From Halanaerobiales bacterium (lineage in GTDB: Bacteria > Bacillota_F > Halanaerobiia > Halanaerobiales > DTU029), in NCBI GenBank assembly GCA_016278415.1, contig JADQBV010000456.1:1-22137 (forward strand): 22,137 nt of DNA, in the 5' to 3' direction. Numbering within the stretch: position 1 is the first letter of the stretch; each line of letters starts with the position of its first letter. The notes beneath the pieces are model-generated. The model was not told where the DNA came from. It ran no database searches and was given only the letters and a program-made list of their open reading frames with translations. The position numbers and the translations under genes were made by a program. Positions 1-8,113 of this stretch are shown one piece after another.

Positions 1-76
1 TCAGCAAATGGCTAACCAGGAAAATCCAAGAATAATTTGAGTAAGTGCGAAGTTTAAGTAATAATCTTAAGATTTT

Positions 77-1279
77 TTATCTTGCTATTTGCCTACCAGC
101 ACCTTGACAGAAAACAAGGGTCAAAAAGGCTCCAATAAAACCTATCATACCTATTATAAAAAAACCAGTATTTATTCCAGCAAGGTCACTTATTACTCCT
201 AATAGTACTGGGCCTATAAACATACCTAATCCATATATAGCTTGGAAGAAACCCATGGCAGTGCCCCTCTTACTATGAACAACATTTTTAATACTTAATC
301 CCATTAAGATAGGAAATACTATCCCTTGTCCAAATCCGTTCATAATCTGACTCAAATACAGTATAGAAAGATTACCAATAAAAGGAACTACTATACAGGA
401 AAGTGCAATGATTACAAAACCAGCTACTATCGTATTCCGCTCTCCATAACGAGGGGTGAAATAGGAGCCACTCAAATAAGACGATAATATTGCAGGAACA
501 GTAGTGATAACTGTAATTAAGCCTAAATGTAGACTACTAGCTCCCAGCCTCTCAGCTACAACTGGTATAAAACCAAAAGTAGTAGCAAATACAATTAATT
601 GAAATATTATCGCCAAAAAAGATACTGTTAAGAGACTTCGGTTCCTGGCTACTTTAAGCATTTCTTTTAGCTTAATAGGTTTATGGTCTATATTCTGCTT
701 TTCCTCAATACCAAAACTTAAAAACAAACCAAGTAACCCGCCTAATGCGGCTAATAAGAATGGGTATTGCTGACCATACCTCTGGGCTATTATACCCCCA
801 CCTAACATAGCAATTACCTGACCTAATTTTGTAAAGGCATTTATAACTCCAATGGATTTCGGTGTTTCATCCTCTTTATAGTAACTGGAAAACAAAACAG
901 TAAATGTTACCCAGGCAGCAGCCGCGGCTCCAGCCATAGAACGAAATAAAAGTACTAAATAGGGATTATCGAAGAGAAACAAGCCTCCACTACTTAGGAT
1001 GCCAAGTATTATTCCTGCAATTACAAAAACCTTTCTCTTATTTAGCCTATCAGAGATTATTCCTAAAGGAATTCTAATTAACATCTGTGTAAAACCATAT
1101 GAACCTATAATTATTCCCAACACACTATTCGATACACCCAGAGACTTAATATAAGGTGAAAATGTTGGTATATAGGCATACATAGAAAACCAATAGAGGC
1201 TTGTTACAAGTAAAAATAAAGAAATGTGTCCTGTTTTTTCTTTTGCATTATCTTCAGTATTTTGTATAGTTTCTGTCAT
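77..1279 (-). CDS. MFS transporter (DHA1-like, 12 TM)
   Basis: A 400-residue integral membrane protein of the major facilitator superfamily, expected to move a small solute across the inner membrane using a cation gradient. Residues 20-395 are a run of hydrophobic segments consistent with 12 helices. The loop after helix 2 carries the MFS signature (GIISDRLNKRK, residues 73-83). A charged central loop near 195-210 separates the two six-helix halves. A GAGG ribosome binding site lies about 7 bases before the ATG. The gene starts 13 bases after the aldo/keto reductase stop, so the two are probably cotranscribed. Proximity to the xylose genes makes a sugar or sugar-derivative substrate possible, but the sequence does not show specificity, and drug/metabolite efflux is equally compatible. 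Family confidence is high; substrate is unknown. Confidence 0.88.
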   Translation of the reverse strand: MTETIQNTEDNAKEKTGHISLFLLVTSLYWFSMYAYIPTFSPYIKSLGVSNSVLGIIIGSYGFTQMLIRIPLGIISDRLNKRKVFVIAGIILGILSSGGLFLFDNPYLVLLFRSMAGAAAAAWVTFTVLFSSYYKEDETPKSIGVINAFTKLGQVIAMLGGGIIAQRYGQQYPFLLAALGGLLGLFLSFGIEEKQNIDHKPIKLKEMLKVARNRSLLTVSFLAIIFQLIVFATTFGFIPVVAERLGASSLHLGLITVITTVPAILSSYLSGSYFTPRYGERNTIVAGFVIIALSCIVVPFIGNLSILYLSQIMNGFGQGIVFPILMGLSIKNVVHSKRGTAMGFFQAIYGLGMFIGPVLLGVISDLAGINTGFFIIGMIGFIGAFLTLVFCQGAGRQIAR

Positions 1280-1292
1280 TAGCTTACCTCAC

Positions 1293-2411
1293 TTATTGTA
1301 ATACGTCACTATCCCCTAATTTATAATCTACCATTTCTAATTTGTCTTTAATAGGCAACGCATAACTACATGGTTTAAAACCGTCAACTTCCTTTAGTAA
1401 ATCCCCTGCATCGACAGCTAATTTCTTATATAACTTTTCTGCCATCTCTTTATTACCAAACCAAAAACGTAAACGTTCGCGTAGTGCAAAATCAGCGGGA
1501 TTTCGTGGTTTCCCATCATACATCTGTCGGTCATAATATCCCTCTAGTTTAAATACTTCTTTTATGTTCTCACCCATCTCTTCAGAAACAGTACATTTAT
1601 CACACTGTCTGCAAACATAATTGCCTAACTCCTGGGCATTCGCAAATAAAGCCTTTTTTTCTTCGTCATTCATTGGATTATAATCATTAACCAGTTTTAT
1701 ATCCATTTTCAGGATATCCATAGTATTCATACCTGTCACCACCATATCTATAGGTAGTGTGAAAACATAGCGGAACGCATCTTCAACAGATCTCCATAGA
1801 AAGCCGTCTGCAAGTGGTTTCATACATATTGTCCCTATATTTTTTTCCTTAAGAAGTGGTAATAGTTCGTCTTCTAATTTAGGAAAATTAAACTTATCAA
1901 AATAATTAAAATGTGTCATCATAACGTCGAAATTGTCAGTCTTTAAAGCCTTTATCAAGGTATCAGGTATACCATGTGATGTAATACCTATATTCTTTAC
2001 CTTACCCATCTTTTTAGCCTCTTTAGCAGCCTCTAATGCACCGCCAGGGCTTAATAATTGCTGCAAATCTTCCTCTGTCGTCACAGCATGCATAAAGATA
2101 ATATCAAGGTAATCAGTCTGTAAATTTTCTAAACTACGGTCAATCTCAGCCATAGCACCCTCAGCATCTCGGATACCAGTTTTACTAGCTAATACAATCT
2201 CATCCCTATGTTCTGCAATTAGTGGCCCAATTTTTTTCTCTGATTCCCCATCACCATATGATGCAGCAGTTTCTATATAATTCCCACCATTCTCAAGATA
2301 AATATTTAATAATTTACTAGCCTCATCTGCTGGTATTTCGATTAAGTGAAAACCACCATACCCCAAGAGACTCACTTCTAAACCAGTTCTTCCTAGAATC
2401 CTTTTCTCCAT
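1293..2411 (-). CDS. Aldo/keto reductase with C-terminal Cys (Fe-S type) segment
   Basis: An NADPH-type aldo/keto reductase with a TIM barrel at about residues 1-260 and a C-terminal Cys segment (CRQCDKC). In related proteins such a segment carries an iron-sulfur cluster; only three Cys are visible here instead of the usual four. The catalytic positions are recognisable but the usual Asp is Glu. Numbered from an upstream GTG, they are Glu50 (in IETAASYG), Tyr55, Lys80 (ASKTG) and His111 (FMHAV). I prefer the ATG at 2411 because AGGAG sits 8 bases upstream. The frame can be opened three codons earlier at a GTG (2420), but that GTG overlaps the ribosome binding site. The gene lies after the xylA terminator and before the MFS gene, so it may have its own promoter. 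The substrate is unknown. Confidence 0.88.
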   Translation of the reverse strand: MEKRILGRTGLEVSLLGYGGFHLIEIPADEASKLLNIYLENGGNYIETAASYGDGESEKKIGPLIAEHRDEIVLASKTGIRDAEGAMAEIDRSLENLQTDYLDIIFMHAVTTEEDLQQLLSPGGALEAAKEAKKMGKVKNIGITSHGIPDTLIKALKTDNFDVMMTHFNYFDKFNFPKLEDELLPLLKEKNIGTICMKPLADGFLWRSVEDAFRYVFTLPIDMVVTGMNTMDILKMDIKLVNDYNPMNDEEKKALFANAQELGNYVCRQCDKCTVSEEMGENIKEVFKLEGYYDRQMYDGKPRNPADFALRERLRFWFGNKEMAEKLYKKLAVDAGDLLKEVDGFKPCSYALPIKDKLEMVDYKLGDSDVLQ

Positions 2412-2420
2412 TTTTATCAC

Positions 2421-2773
2421 TCCTAAATAGTTTTATATTTCGTAACCTCTCATAATTAACAATATTGTATATTTAATTTAAATAAAATTATACAATACCT
2501 TTATATAATAAAATTTATCATACTAATTACATTCTAACATATTTTAATTAAATCTCTGTAATACAAATCACTAAAAAAAAATAGGTATCCTATTTACTTA
2601 TCATAACATAAATAGAATACCCTAAGCAATTTTTCTTCTCATTATAGTTTTAGACATAATGGGTGTTGTCATACTATAACTTCTATAGTAAATTTATAGT
2701 AAACTTCAACTATAAAGTAAGTTAACTTGAAAGCTGCTATTATACCTTATAGTCTTTAGTTTCTACCCTTAAA
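2421..2773. other. xylA-AKR intergenic region with terminator and operator-like repeat
   Basis: A 353-base, very AT-rich gap without a credible gene. It holds the xylA terminator (listed separately). Close to the reductase gene is an inverted repeat with 7-base arms, ATTGTAT (2464-2470) and ATACAAT (2490-2496). Its spacer contains TTAATTTAA, identical to one arm of the xylR-promoter palindrome. On the minus strand a TATAAT-like -10 (within TTGTATAAT) overlaps one arm, but no good -35 is visible. A promoter and operator for the reductase/MFS pair is plausible and unproven. Confidence 0.35.
2573..2621 (-). terminator. Rho-independent terminator after xylA
   Basis: The arms at 2584-2596 and 2609-2621 form a 13-bp stem (GGTATCCTATTTA against TAAATAGAATACC, one G-U pair) with a 12-base loop. 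On the minus strand it is followed by a run of nine U residues. It lies about 150 bases after the xylA stop and should end the xylR-xylB-xylA transcript. Confidence 0.85.
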
Positions 2774-4093
2774 TTAACTCTCGATAATATATTGGTTTAC
2801 GATAGATTCTAACATTTCCTGTCTTCCAGATTTATTTACAATCTGATCATTATCCATAGCATATTTTGCTAAATCATTAAATCCTATTTTACCTTCTACT
2901 ATATCTTTTCCAATACCTTCGGTAAAGCTTTTATATCTATCAGCAATAAAGTTTTCTAGAACCTTATCATCTAATAACTTCTGAGCTACTTTTAAGCCAC
3001 GAGCAAAAGTGTCCATACCAGCAATATGTGCATAGAAAAGATCAATTGGTTCAAATGAGCCCCTACGTACCTTGGCATCAAAGTTTAGTCCACCTGGGGC
3101 CAAACCTCCCGCTTTCACTATTTCATACATGGCTAAAGTGGTATCATAAATATTTGTTGGGAATTGATCTGTATCCCAGCCTAATAACATATCACCTTGA
3201 TTTGCATCAACACTACCTAACATGTCATTAATCCTTGCTAAATGTAATTCATGTTGGAAAGTGTGACCAGCTAATGTAGCGTGATTAGCCTCTATATTTA
3301 CCTTAAATCTATCATCAAGGTTATATGAACGTAAGAAACCAATAACAGTTGCAGTATCAAAATCATATTGATGTTTTGTTGGTTCTTTAGGCTTAGGTTC
3401 AATCAAGAATGTACCTTTATAGTCTATCTCATCAGCATAGTCAACTGCCATTTGTAGGAAACGGGCAAGGTTATCTAGTTCTAGACCCATATCAGTATTT
3501 AGTAGTGTCTCATAACCTTCGCGTCCACCCCAGAATACATAATTTTCTCCGCCTAATTCCTTAGTAACTTCCATCGCTTTCTTAACTCTCGCTGCAGAAT
3601 AGGCAAAAACATTTGCATTAGGAGAAGTTGAAGCACCATGCATAAAACGTGGATGAGAAAAGAGGTTTGAAGTACCCCATAGTAATTTAATACCTGTTTC
3701 ATCCATCTTAGCTTTAATAACCTTTACAATTTCGTCGAGGTTATCGAATGTCTCTTTAAGGCTTTCACCTTCAGGTGTAATATCTACATCATGAAAGCAG
3801 AAATACTTTAATCCAAGCTTCTGCATGAATTCAAATGCAACTTCCACCCTTGCTTTAGCCTGTTCCATAGGGGTTGATGCATCATTCCAGGGACGTAACC
3901 ATGTACCTGAACCAAACATGTCAGCCCCAGCAGCTGCAAAAGTATGCCAGTATGCCATAGAAAATCTTAAGGTTTCTTCCATAGATTTACCGCCAACAAT
4001 TTCCTCAGGATTATAATATTTAAATGCAAGAGGATTCTTTGAACCTGCACCTTCAAATTTAATTTTTGAAACATCTTTAAAATAATTACTCAT
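2774..4093 (-). CDS. xylA: Xylose isomerase
   Basis: Converts D-xylose to D-xylulose in the cytoplasm, the first step of the isomerase route into the pentose phosphate pathway. At 439 residues with an extended N-terminus it is a class II xylose isomerase. All the classical catalytic and metal residues are in place: His101 and Asp104 ([10 protein letters not shown]), Glu232 ([14 protein letters not shown]), Glu268, His271 ([12 protein letters not shown]), Asp296, Asp307 and Asp309 (GWDTDQFP), and Asp339 (NFDAK). The start ATG has a GGAGG site 7-8 bases upstream. It follows xylB across a 161-base gap and precedes a strong terminator, so it closes the xyl operon. Nothing appears degraded. Confidence 0.98.
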   Translation of the reverse strand: MSNYFKDVSKIKFEGAGSKNPLAFKYYNPEEIVGGKSMEETLRFSMAYWHTFAAAGADMFGSGTWLRPWNDASTPMEQAKARVEVAFEFMQKLGLKYFCFHDVDITPEGESLKETFDNLDEIVKVIKAKMDETGIKLLWGTSNLFSHPRFMHGASTSPNANVFAYSAARVKKAMEVTKELGGENYVFWGGREGYETLLNTDMGLELDNLARFLQMAVDYADEIDYKGTFLIEPKPKEPTKHQYDFDTATVIGFLRSYNLDDRFKVNIEANHATLAGHTFQHELHLARINDMLGSVDANQGDMLLGWDTDQFPTNIYDTTLAMYEIVKAGGLAPGGLNFDAKVRRGSFEPIDLFYAHIAGMDTFARGLKVAQKLLDDKVLENFIADRYKSFTEGIGKDIVEGKIGFNDLAKYAMDNDQIVNKSGRQEMLESIVNQYIIES

Positions 4094-4254
4094 ATTTAAT
4101 TCCTCCTATTTTTAAGTTAAAATCTTAGTCTATATTTTATAAGTTTGAAAAACCAACTTTATAAACACATTTTTTTTTTATAAATAAAGCAACTCACAAC
4201 AGTTTAATTTTACAGTTTAAACAAATATCAAGCCAAATCAAATATCAAAGCAAT
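4094..4254. other. xylB-xylA intergenic region with direct repeats
   Basis: A gap of 161 bases inside the xyl operon. It contains two direct copies of ACAGTTTAA (4199-4207 and 4212-4220), the second running into the palindrome GTTTAAAC. A T-rich stretch lies nearer xylA. The region could hold a second xylA promoter or a regulatory site. I do not see a convincing -35/-10 pair or an intrinsic terminator hairpin. Confidence 0.3.
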
Positions 4255-5757
4255 CTACTTTATCTCGGCCAAAGAAGTAAAGTCATCCTTTAAACTACCA
4301 TATATCTTCTTGAATATTGGATAATACTCATTATACTTCTTGACATTTTCTGGATTAGGTTTAATCTTCTCTACAACCTTTATAATGCCTTCCTCAGCTT
4401 CTTCAAAGTTATTGTACACACCAACACCAACACCAGCAATCAAAGCAGCACCAAAAGCAGGGCCTTCCTCTACATTCAATAAACTAATTTCCTGGCCAAA
4501 GACGTCGGCCAATATTTGCTGCCATACAGCACTTTTTGCTCCTCCACCTATTGCTCTTATTTCATCTACATTTACACCTTGTTCTTTAATTAATTCTAAA
4601 GAATCCCTTAGTCCATAAGCAACACCTTCCATAACACTACGGATAAAGTGTTTTTGCTCATGTTTACCGGAAATACCAAAATATACACCACGGGCTTTTG
4701 CATCAGCATGTGGAGTCCTTTCACCATAAAGATATGGTAAAAAGATTAAGCCTTCACTGCCTGCTTTAACCCCTTCAGCAAGACTATTTAATTCATCATA
4801 GTCAAGTTTCCCTGCAAAAAGACTTTCTTTCATCCACTCAAAAGACATACCGGCTGAAAGCATTACACCCATCATATACCAGCTATCTGGTCTAGAATGA
4901 TTAAATAAATGCATTCTTCCCTGGCTGTCTGCAGCAGGTTTATCGGCAAAGGCAACGACTACACCAGAAGTACCAATACTAACCATTACCCGGCCTTCTT
5001 TAATAATACCACTACCTACAGCGCCACAGGAATTATCAGCACCACCAGCAACAACCTGAGTACCTACTTCCAAACCTGTTTGCTTAGCTACCTCACTAGT
5101 AATCTTACCAGTAACTGCCACTGATTCAACAAGGGGTGGAAGTATTTCTCTGGAAAGACCTAATTTTTCTAATAACTCATCTGACCAGTCTTTTTCTTCT
5201 ACATCCATCAACAAGGTACCAGCACCATCTGATACGTCCATATGTATATCTCCAGTCAACTTATATCTAATATAATCCTTTGGTAATAATACTAAATCAA
5301 CTTTTGAAAAATTATCTGGCTCATTCTCTTTAAGCCATAGAATCTTAGGTGCTGTAAACCCTTCTAAAGCTGGATTGGAAACATAGTTAATTAAATTTTC
5401 TAGTCCACCTGCCATATCATATATTTCCTGGCATTGTTTACTAGTACGGGTGTCACTCCATAAAATTGCCGGTCTTATTATCTCCATATTCTCATCTAAA
5501 AATACAGAACTATGCATCTGACCGGAAAAACTAATTCCTTTAATGTCAGCAGAATCAATGCCACTGTCACTAATAACACTACTAATACATTTCTTAGTCG
5601 CTTCCCACCAATCTTCTGGATTTTGCTCAGCCCAACCTGACTTAGGTGTAGAAAGTGGATAACTCTCTGTACGGGTTATTTTAATCTCACCCTCTACTGA
5701 TAACAACAATCCCTTAACTCCACTTGTACCAATATCTAATCCTAATAAATAAGACAT
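4255..5757 (-). CDS. xylB: Xylulokinase
   Basis: Phosphorylates D-xylulose to D-xylulose 5-phosphate with ATP, the second step of xylose use. It is a 500-residue FGGY-family kinase. The N-terminal phosphate-binding motif is LGLDIGTSGVKG (residues 5-16). The sugar-binding region includes GQMHSSV (79-85) and WSDTRT (100-105). The catalytic Asp is Asp241 in AGGADNSCGAVG. The FGGY_C part has YLYGERTPHAD and a late GGGAKS motif. I chose the ATG at 5757, which gives the usual family length and has GAGGAGG 9 bases upstream. The frame can be opened 6 codons earlier (5775), but those codons encode the ribosome binding site itself. The gene starts 27 bases after the xylR stop, so the two are cotranscribed. 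Confidence 0.97.
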   Translation of the reverse strand: MSYLLGLDIGTSGVKGLLLSVEGEIKITRTESYPLSTPKSGWAEQNPEDWWEATKKCISSVISDSGIDSADIKGISFSGQMHSSVFLDENMEIIRPAILWSDTRTSKQCQEIYDMAGGLENLINYVSNPALEGFTAPKILWLKENEPDNFSKVDLVLLPKDYIRYKLTGDIHMDVSDGAGTLLMDVEEKDWSDELLEKLGLSREILPPLVESVAVTGKITSEVAKQTGLEVGTQVVAGGADNSCGAVGSGIIKEGRVMVSIGTSGVVVAFADKPAADSQGRMHLFNHSRPDSWYMMGVMLSAGMSFEWMKESLFAGKLDYDELNSLAEGVKAGSEGLIFLPYLYGERTPHADAKARGVYFGISGKHEQKHFIRSVMEGVAYGLRDSLELIKEQGVNVDEIRAIGGGAKSAVWQQILADVFGQEISLLNVEEGPAFGAALIAGVGVGVYNNFEEAEEGIIKVVEKIKPNPENVKKYNEYYPIFKKIYGSLKDDFTSLAEIK

Positions 5758-5784
5758 CCTGTTTTCCCTCCTCATAATGACAAA

Positions 5785-6960
5785 CTAAAGAACTTCAAAT
5801 ATTTGCTCTTCTATATTATTATCAAAGACCATCCTGGCAATACCATATAAGGATGCATTATTGCCCAACTTACTATAGACAATATCGGTGTTTTCATACA
5901 AAACAGCAAGTGTTCTTTCAGCTAGAATTCCATCTATAACACCTGACATATCTTCTTTAAACTCCATAATATCTCCACCAATAACCAGTATTCCAGGACT
6001 AAGGCTATTAATTATATTTACCAAGCCTACAGCTATATTCTTGGCAGTTTCTTTTATAGTAGATGCCAATATTTCATCACCTGAAAGTAACTTTTCCTTT
6101 AATTGGTCTGGAACTATTGATTGTCCGGTCTCCTGCTCATATTTACTTACAATATAATTTAATGAAGCAAGGGTCTCCCAACAACCCTGATTGCCACAAT
6201 GACATTTAGGACCATCACTATCAATTATAATATGTCCAAACTCTCCAGCATTTCTACTAGCTCCCCGATAAAGATTACCATCAAATATAATACCACAACC
6301 TATACCCTCATTAATAGAAACAAATACCATGTTGTTAGCTTCTGGGTATATAAATTCTCTCTCCCCTAAAACAGCTGCCTTAGCTTCATTTTCTATTAAT
6401 ACAGGGAAATCAAAGGCATCTTGAAAATATTTTTTCACTTCAATATTATGCCATTCAAGATTAGGAGCAAAATAAAGTAGGCCATTTTTATCATTAACCA
6501 AACCAGGAAGGGCAATACCTATCCCGATTATTTTATCCAGCTTTATTTTTGAGACTTTACAAAAATTCCTAATATCATCGATTAAATCTAATAATAATTC
6601 CTCTGGTTCTTTATTTCTCAATGGTAAAACAGTACTATTTTTTAGATTTAGACTTAAATCAAAGAGCATCAATCTAATGTGATTTACTTCAATGCCCACA
6701 GATATAATATAACTCCTGCTCGGATTGACTGTTAAATAAACTGGTTTACGTCCTCCAGTAGAGCTGCCCTTATCAGTCTCTATTACAAAACTGTTATCTA
6801 ACAACCTTTTAACATGATTAGAAATAGTAGCAGCACTATATCCAGTGTTTTCTGCAAGTTCTTTACGGGATACAGGACCATATTTATGAATCAAACGAAA
6901 AATACCAGTTAAATTTAGATCCCTTATATACTGAGAGTTACCTACCCTGACATCCTCCAT
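5785..6960 (-). CDS. xylR: ROK-family transcriptional regulator, probable xylose repressor XylR
   Basis: A 391-residue DNA-binding ROK protein, by context the xylose-responsive repressor of the operon it heads. A winged helix-turn-helix occupies residues 15-75 (SRKELAENTGYSAATISNHVKRL), followed by the linker GGRKPVYL. The ROK sugar-binding domain covers 82-391. The ROK zinc motif is intact: His243 with Cys253, Cys255 and Cys260 (CHCGNQGCWE). The kinase catalytic Asp of ROK sugar kinases is replaced, giving IENEAKAA at 189-196, as expected of a regulator that does not phosphorylate its ligand. xylB follows after 27 bases. A perfect inverted repeat between the -10 box and the start codon suggests autoregulation. 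ROK function is certain; xylose specificity rests on the neighbours. Confidence 0.92.
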   Translation of the reverse strand: MEDVRVGNSQYIRDLNLTGIFRLIHKYGPVSRKELAENTGYSAATISNHVKRLLDNSFVIETDKGSSTGGRKPVYLTVNPSRSYIISVGIEVNHIRLMLFDLSLNLKNSTVLPLRNKEPEELLLDLIDDIRNFCKVSKIKLDKIIGIGIALPGLVNDKNGLLYFAPNLEWHNIEVKKYFQDAFDFPVLIENEAKAAVLGEREFIYPEANNMVFVSINEGIGCGIIFDGNLYRGASRNAGEFGHIIIDSDGPKCHCGNQGCWETLASLNYIVSKYEQETGQSIVPDQLKEKLLSGDEILASTIKETAKNIAVGLVNIINSLSPGILVIGGDIMEFKEDMSGVIDGILAERTLAVLYENTDIVYSKLGNNASLYGIARMVFDNNIEEQIFEVL

Positions 6961-6989
6961 AGAAAAACCCCTGTCTATTTTTTTCTTGC

Positions 6990-7010
6990 TTAATTTAAGA
7001 GTTAAATTAA
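6990..7010. promoter_or_regulatory. Probable XylR operator
   Basis: A perfect inverted repeat: TTAATTTAA (6990-6998), a 3-base spacer, then TTAAATTAA (7002-7010). It sits immediately after the likely transcription start of the xylR promoter (-10 at 7020-7025), where bound repressor would block transcription. Assignment to XylR is by position only. Confidence 0.6.
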
Positions 7011-7019
7011 CTATTATTT

Positions 7020-7025
7020 ATTATA
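7020..7025 (-). promoter_or_regulatory. xylR -10 box
   Basis: Consensus TATAAT on the minus strand, about 60 bases before the xylR start codon. No good -35 hexamer is found 16-18 bases upstream (the region reads as AT-rich sequence). This would fit a weak promoter or one assisted by a factor such as a catabolite regulator. Confidence 0.45.
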
Positions 7026-7071
7026 TTCTATACAAGATTAATTATTCCTTCTTTTTTTAAAAAAAATTTAC

Positions 7072-7102
7072 AAAAAAAAGCGCAAGAGCTCAGAGCTCTT
7101 GC
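7072..7102 (-). terminator. Rho-independent terminator after the riboswitch-controlled gene
   Basis: GCAAGAGCTC and GAGCTCTTGC (7082-7102) are perfect complements separated by one base, giving an 8-bp stem with a 5-base loop. On the minus strand it is followed by GC and eight U residues. It lies about 60 bases after the stop of the gene ending at 7165 and isolates it from xylR. Confidence 0.88.
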
Positions 7103-7164
7103 AATAGGGAGATTAATGTATTATTAATTGTTTCAAGGGGTTTTATAAAACAGTCTTAAAAACT

Positions 7165-7674
7165 CTATAATTGTGTTAAAGTAAACATCATATTTACTGT
7201 TCTTATATCATTATTATAATTATTAGTTCTATTATCAGAGTATGTATTACGACTATTTAAAGTATAATTTGTTCTAGATTTTACTATTTTAATATCCCAG
7301 CTAATATCCATGTTACCATAGTTTCCAGATACTAAACTATTAAATCCATCTATTCTCTGCCATTTACCTGCATTTGCTGGACTAATATATATTTCAAGCT
7401 CACTATATCGTTCTATAGAACCAATACTTAAAGCCCAATCTACATTACTTTTTATATTTAGCTTACCAACATTTCTAAAGATAAGTGCTTCTCCATCCTC
7501 CATACCTTTCCAAGGATAAGAAAAGGATACTCCGATACCCTCTTTTACAGTAAGTTCTTGCATTGCTGCAACATTTACTTTAACCTGTATTTGATTTTCC
7601 TCTGCAAAAGAAATACTAGTAAATATAAGCATTAGTGATATTAAACTTATCAGTATAATAGTTTTCTTCTTCAT
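7165..7674 (-). CDS. Small exported protein under c-di-GMP riboswitch control
   Basis: A 169-residue protein with a clear Sec signal peptide (MKKK, a hydrophobic core, then SISFA-EE, cleavage near residue 25). The mature part looks all-beta. A stretch with IKSNVDWALSI followed by SGNYG resembles the C-terminal domain of the 281-residue exported protein encoded at 11058-11903. It also matches the TN/SN core motif of the two pilin-like subunits nearby. The tail (about 130-160) is rich in Asn, Thr and Tyr. I start at the ATG at 7674, which has AGAGGAG 9 bases before it and yields the signal peptide. The frame is open up to 7830, but those codons lie in the riboswitch and its terminator. It is probably a structural or accessory subunit of the surface system next door. 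No family is recognised. Confidence 0.82.
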   Translation of the reverse strand: MKKKTIILISLISLMLIFTSISFAEENQIQVKVNVAAMQELTVKEGIGVSFSYPWKGMEDGEALIFRNVGKLNIKSNVDWALSIGSIERYSELEIYISPANAGKWQRIDGFNSLVSGNYGNMDISWDIKIVKSRTNYTLNSRNTYSDNRTNNYNNDIRTVNMMFTLTQL

Positions 7675-7741
7675 AATAAACAACTCCTCTGGTATAAGCG
7701 AGATCCGTAGAACAGAACAAGCTTGTCCAGAAGAGGATACC

Positions 7742-7778
7742 AAAAGCAAAAAATCTATCAAACCAAAAGGTTGATAGA
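7742..7778 (-). terminator. Riboswitch expression-platform terminator
   Basis: On the minus strand, TCTATCAACC and GGTTTGATAGA pair (one bulged base) around a TTTT loop and are followed by six U residues and then GCUUUU. The hairpin lies between the riboswitch aptamer and the ATG at 7674. It acts before the coding region, so it is a conditional terminator and not a gene end. Confidence 0.82.
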
Positions 7779-7800
7779 TAAGTAACTTTCCTCTTGGTTC

Positions 7801-7894
7801 TCCTCTTCGGCTGACCGGCCACCATAGCATTTTGCCTTAGGTCCGTGACTCTGTGCCCCTATCTTTCAATAGGTTTACCTTTTCGTGAAAAGAA
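7801..7894 (-). ncRNA. Cyclic di-GMP-I (GEMM-I) riboswitch aptamer
   Basis: Read on the minus strand, the sequence has the characteristic class I features in order. These are AAAAGGTAAACC, a short GAAA-type hairpin ending in TAGGGGCA, the block CACGGACCTAAGGC, a second hairpin, and ATGGTGGCCGG followed by GCCG. The ends (7887-7894 with 7801-7808) form an 8-bp P1 helix including G-U pairs. It is followed by a terminator hairpin and the exported-protein gene at 7165-7674. It also has its own upstream promoter. The GG before TAAACC is kept, which fits c-di-GMP better than cGAMP-selective variants, but ligand choice cannot be proven by eye. Confidence 0.93.
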
Positions 7895-7927
7895 CACCTT
7901 TATTAACTTTTTTATTTCTATATTTAT

Positions 7928-7956
7928 AGTATAGCATACTATTTTAATAATGTAAA
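7928..7956 (-). promoter_or_regulatory. Sigma-A promoter of the riboswitch transcript
   Basis: On the minus strand, TTTACA (7951-7956) and TATACT (7928-7933) are separated by exactly 17 bases. Transcription would start near 7921, about 27 bases before the riboswitch P1 helix. Confidence 0.8.
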
Positions 7957-8057
7957 ATATAATTACGTATTTTTCCCAATTAATTTATTACTTTCTCGTA
8001 TTTTATATAAAATATTAATATTTTATTCATTGTAATTAGTTTCACAAATGATTTTGG

Positions 8058-8097
8058 CAAAAAAGCAGGGTTTTAACGGCCATGCCCTGCCTTTTTT
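8058..8097 (-). terminator. Rho-independent terminator closing the secretin/subunit operon
   Basis: GCAGGG (8065-8070) and CCCTGC (8085-8090) pair, extended by A and U runs on both sides, with a 14-base loop. On the minus strand six U residues follow the stem. Since both flanks are A/T runs it may work in both directions. It lies just after the stop of the 159-residue subunit gene. Confidence 0.87.
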
Positions 8098-8113
8098 GTA
8101 TTGACAACAACTT

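Noticed and set aside
1..76. Possible gene fragment at the left edge
   Set aside because: Both strands contain stops and no start signal; a short AATC/GATT repeat with a T-run is too weak to call a terminator.
7675..7830. Upstream 52-codon extension of the riboswitch-controlled gene
   Set aside because: The extension runs through the terminator hairpin and the aptamer's end and lacks a ribosome binding site. The ATG at 7674 has AGAGGAG and gives a proper signal peptide.
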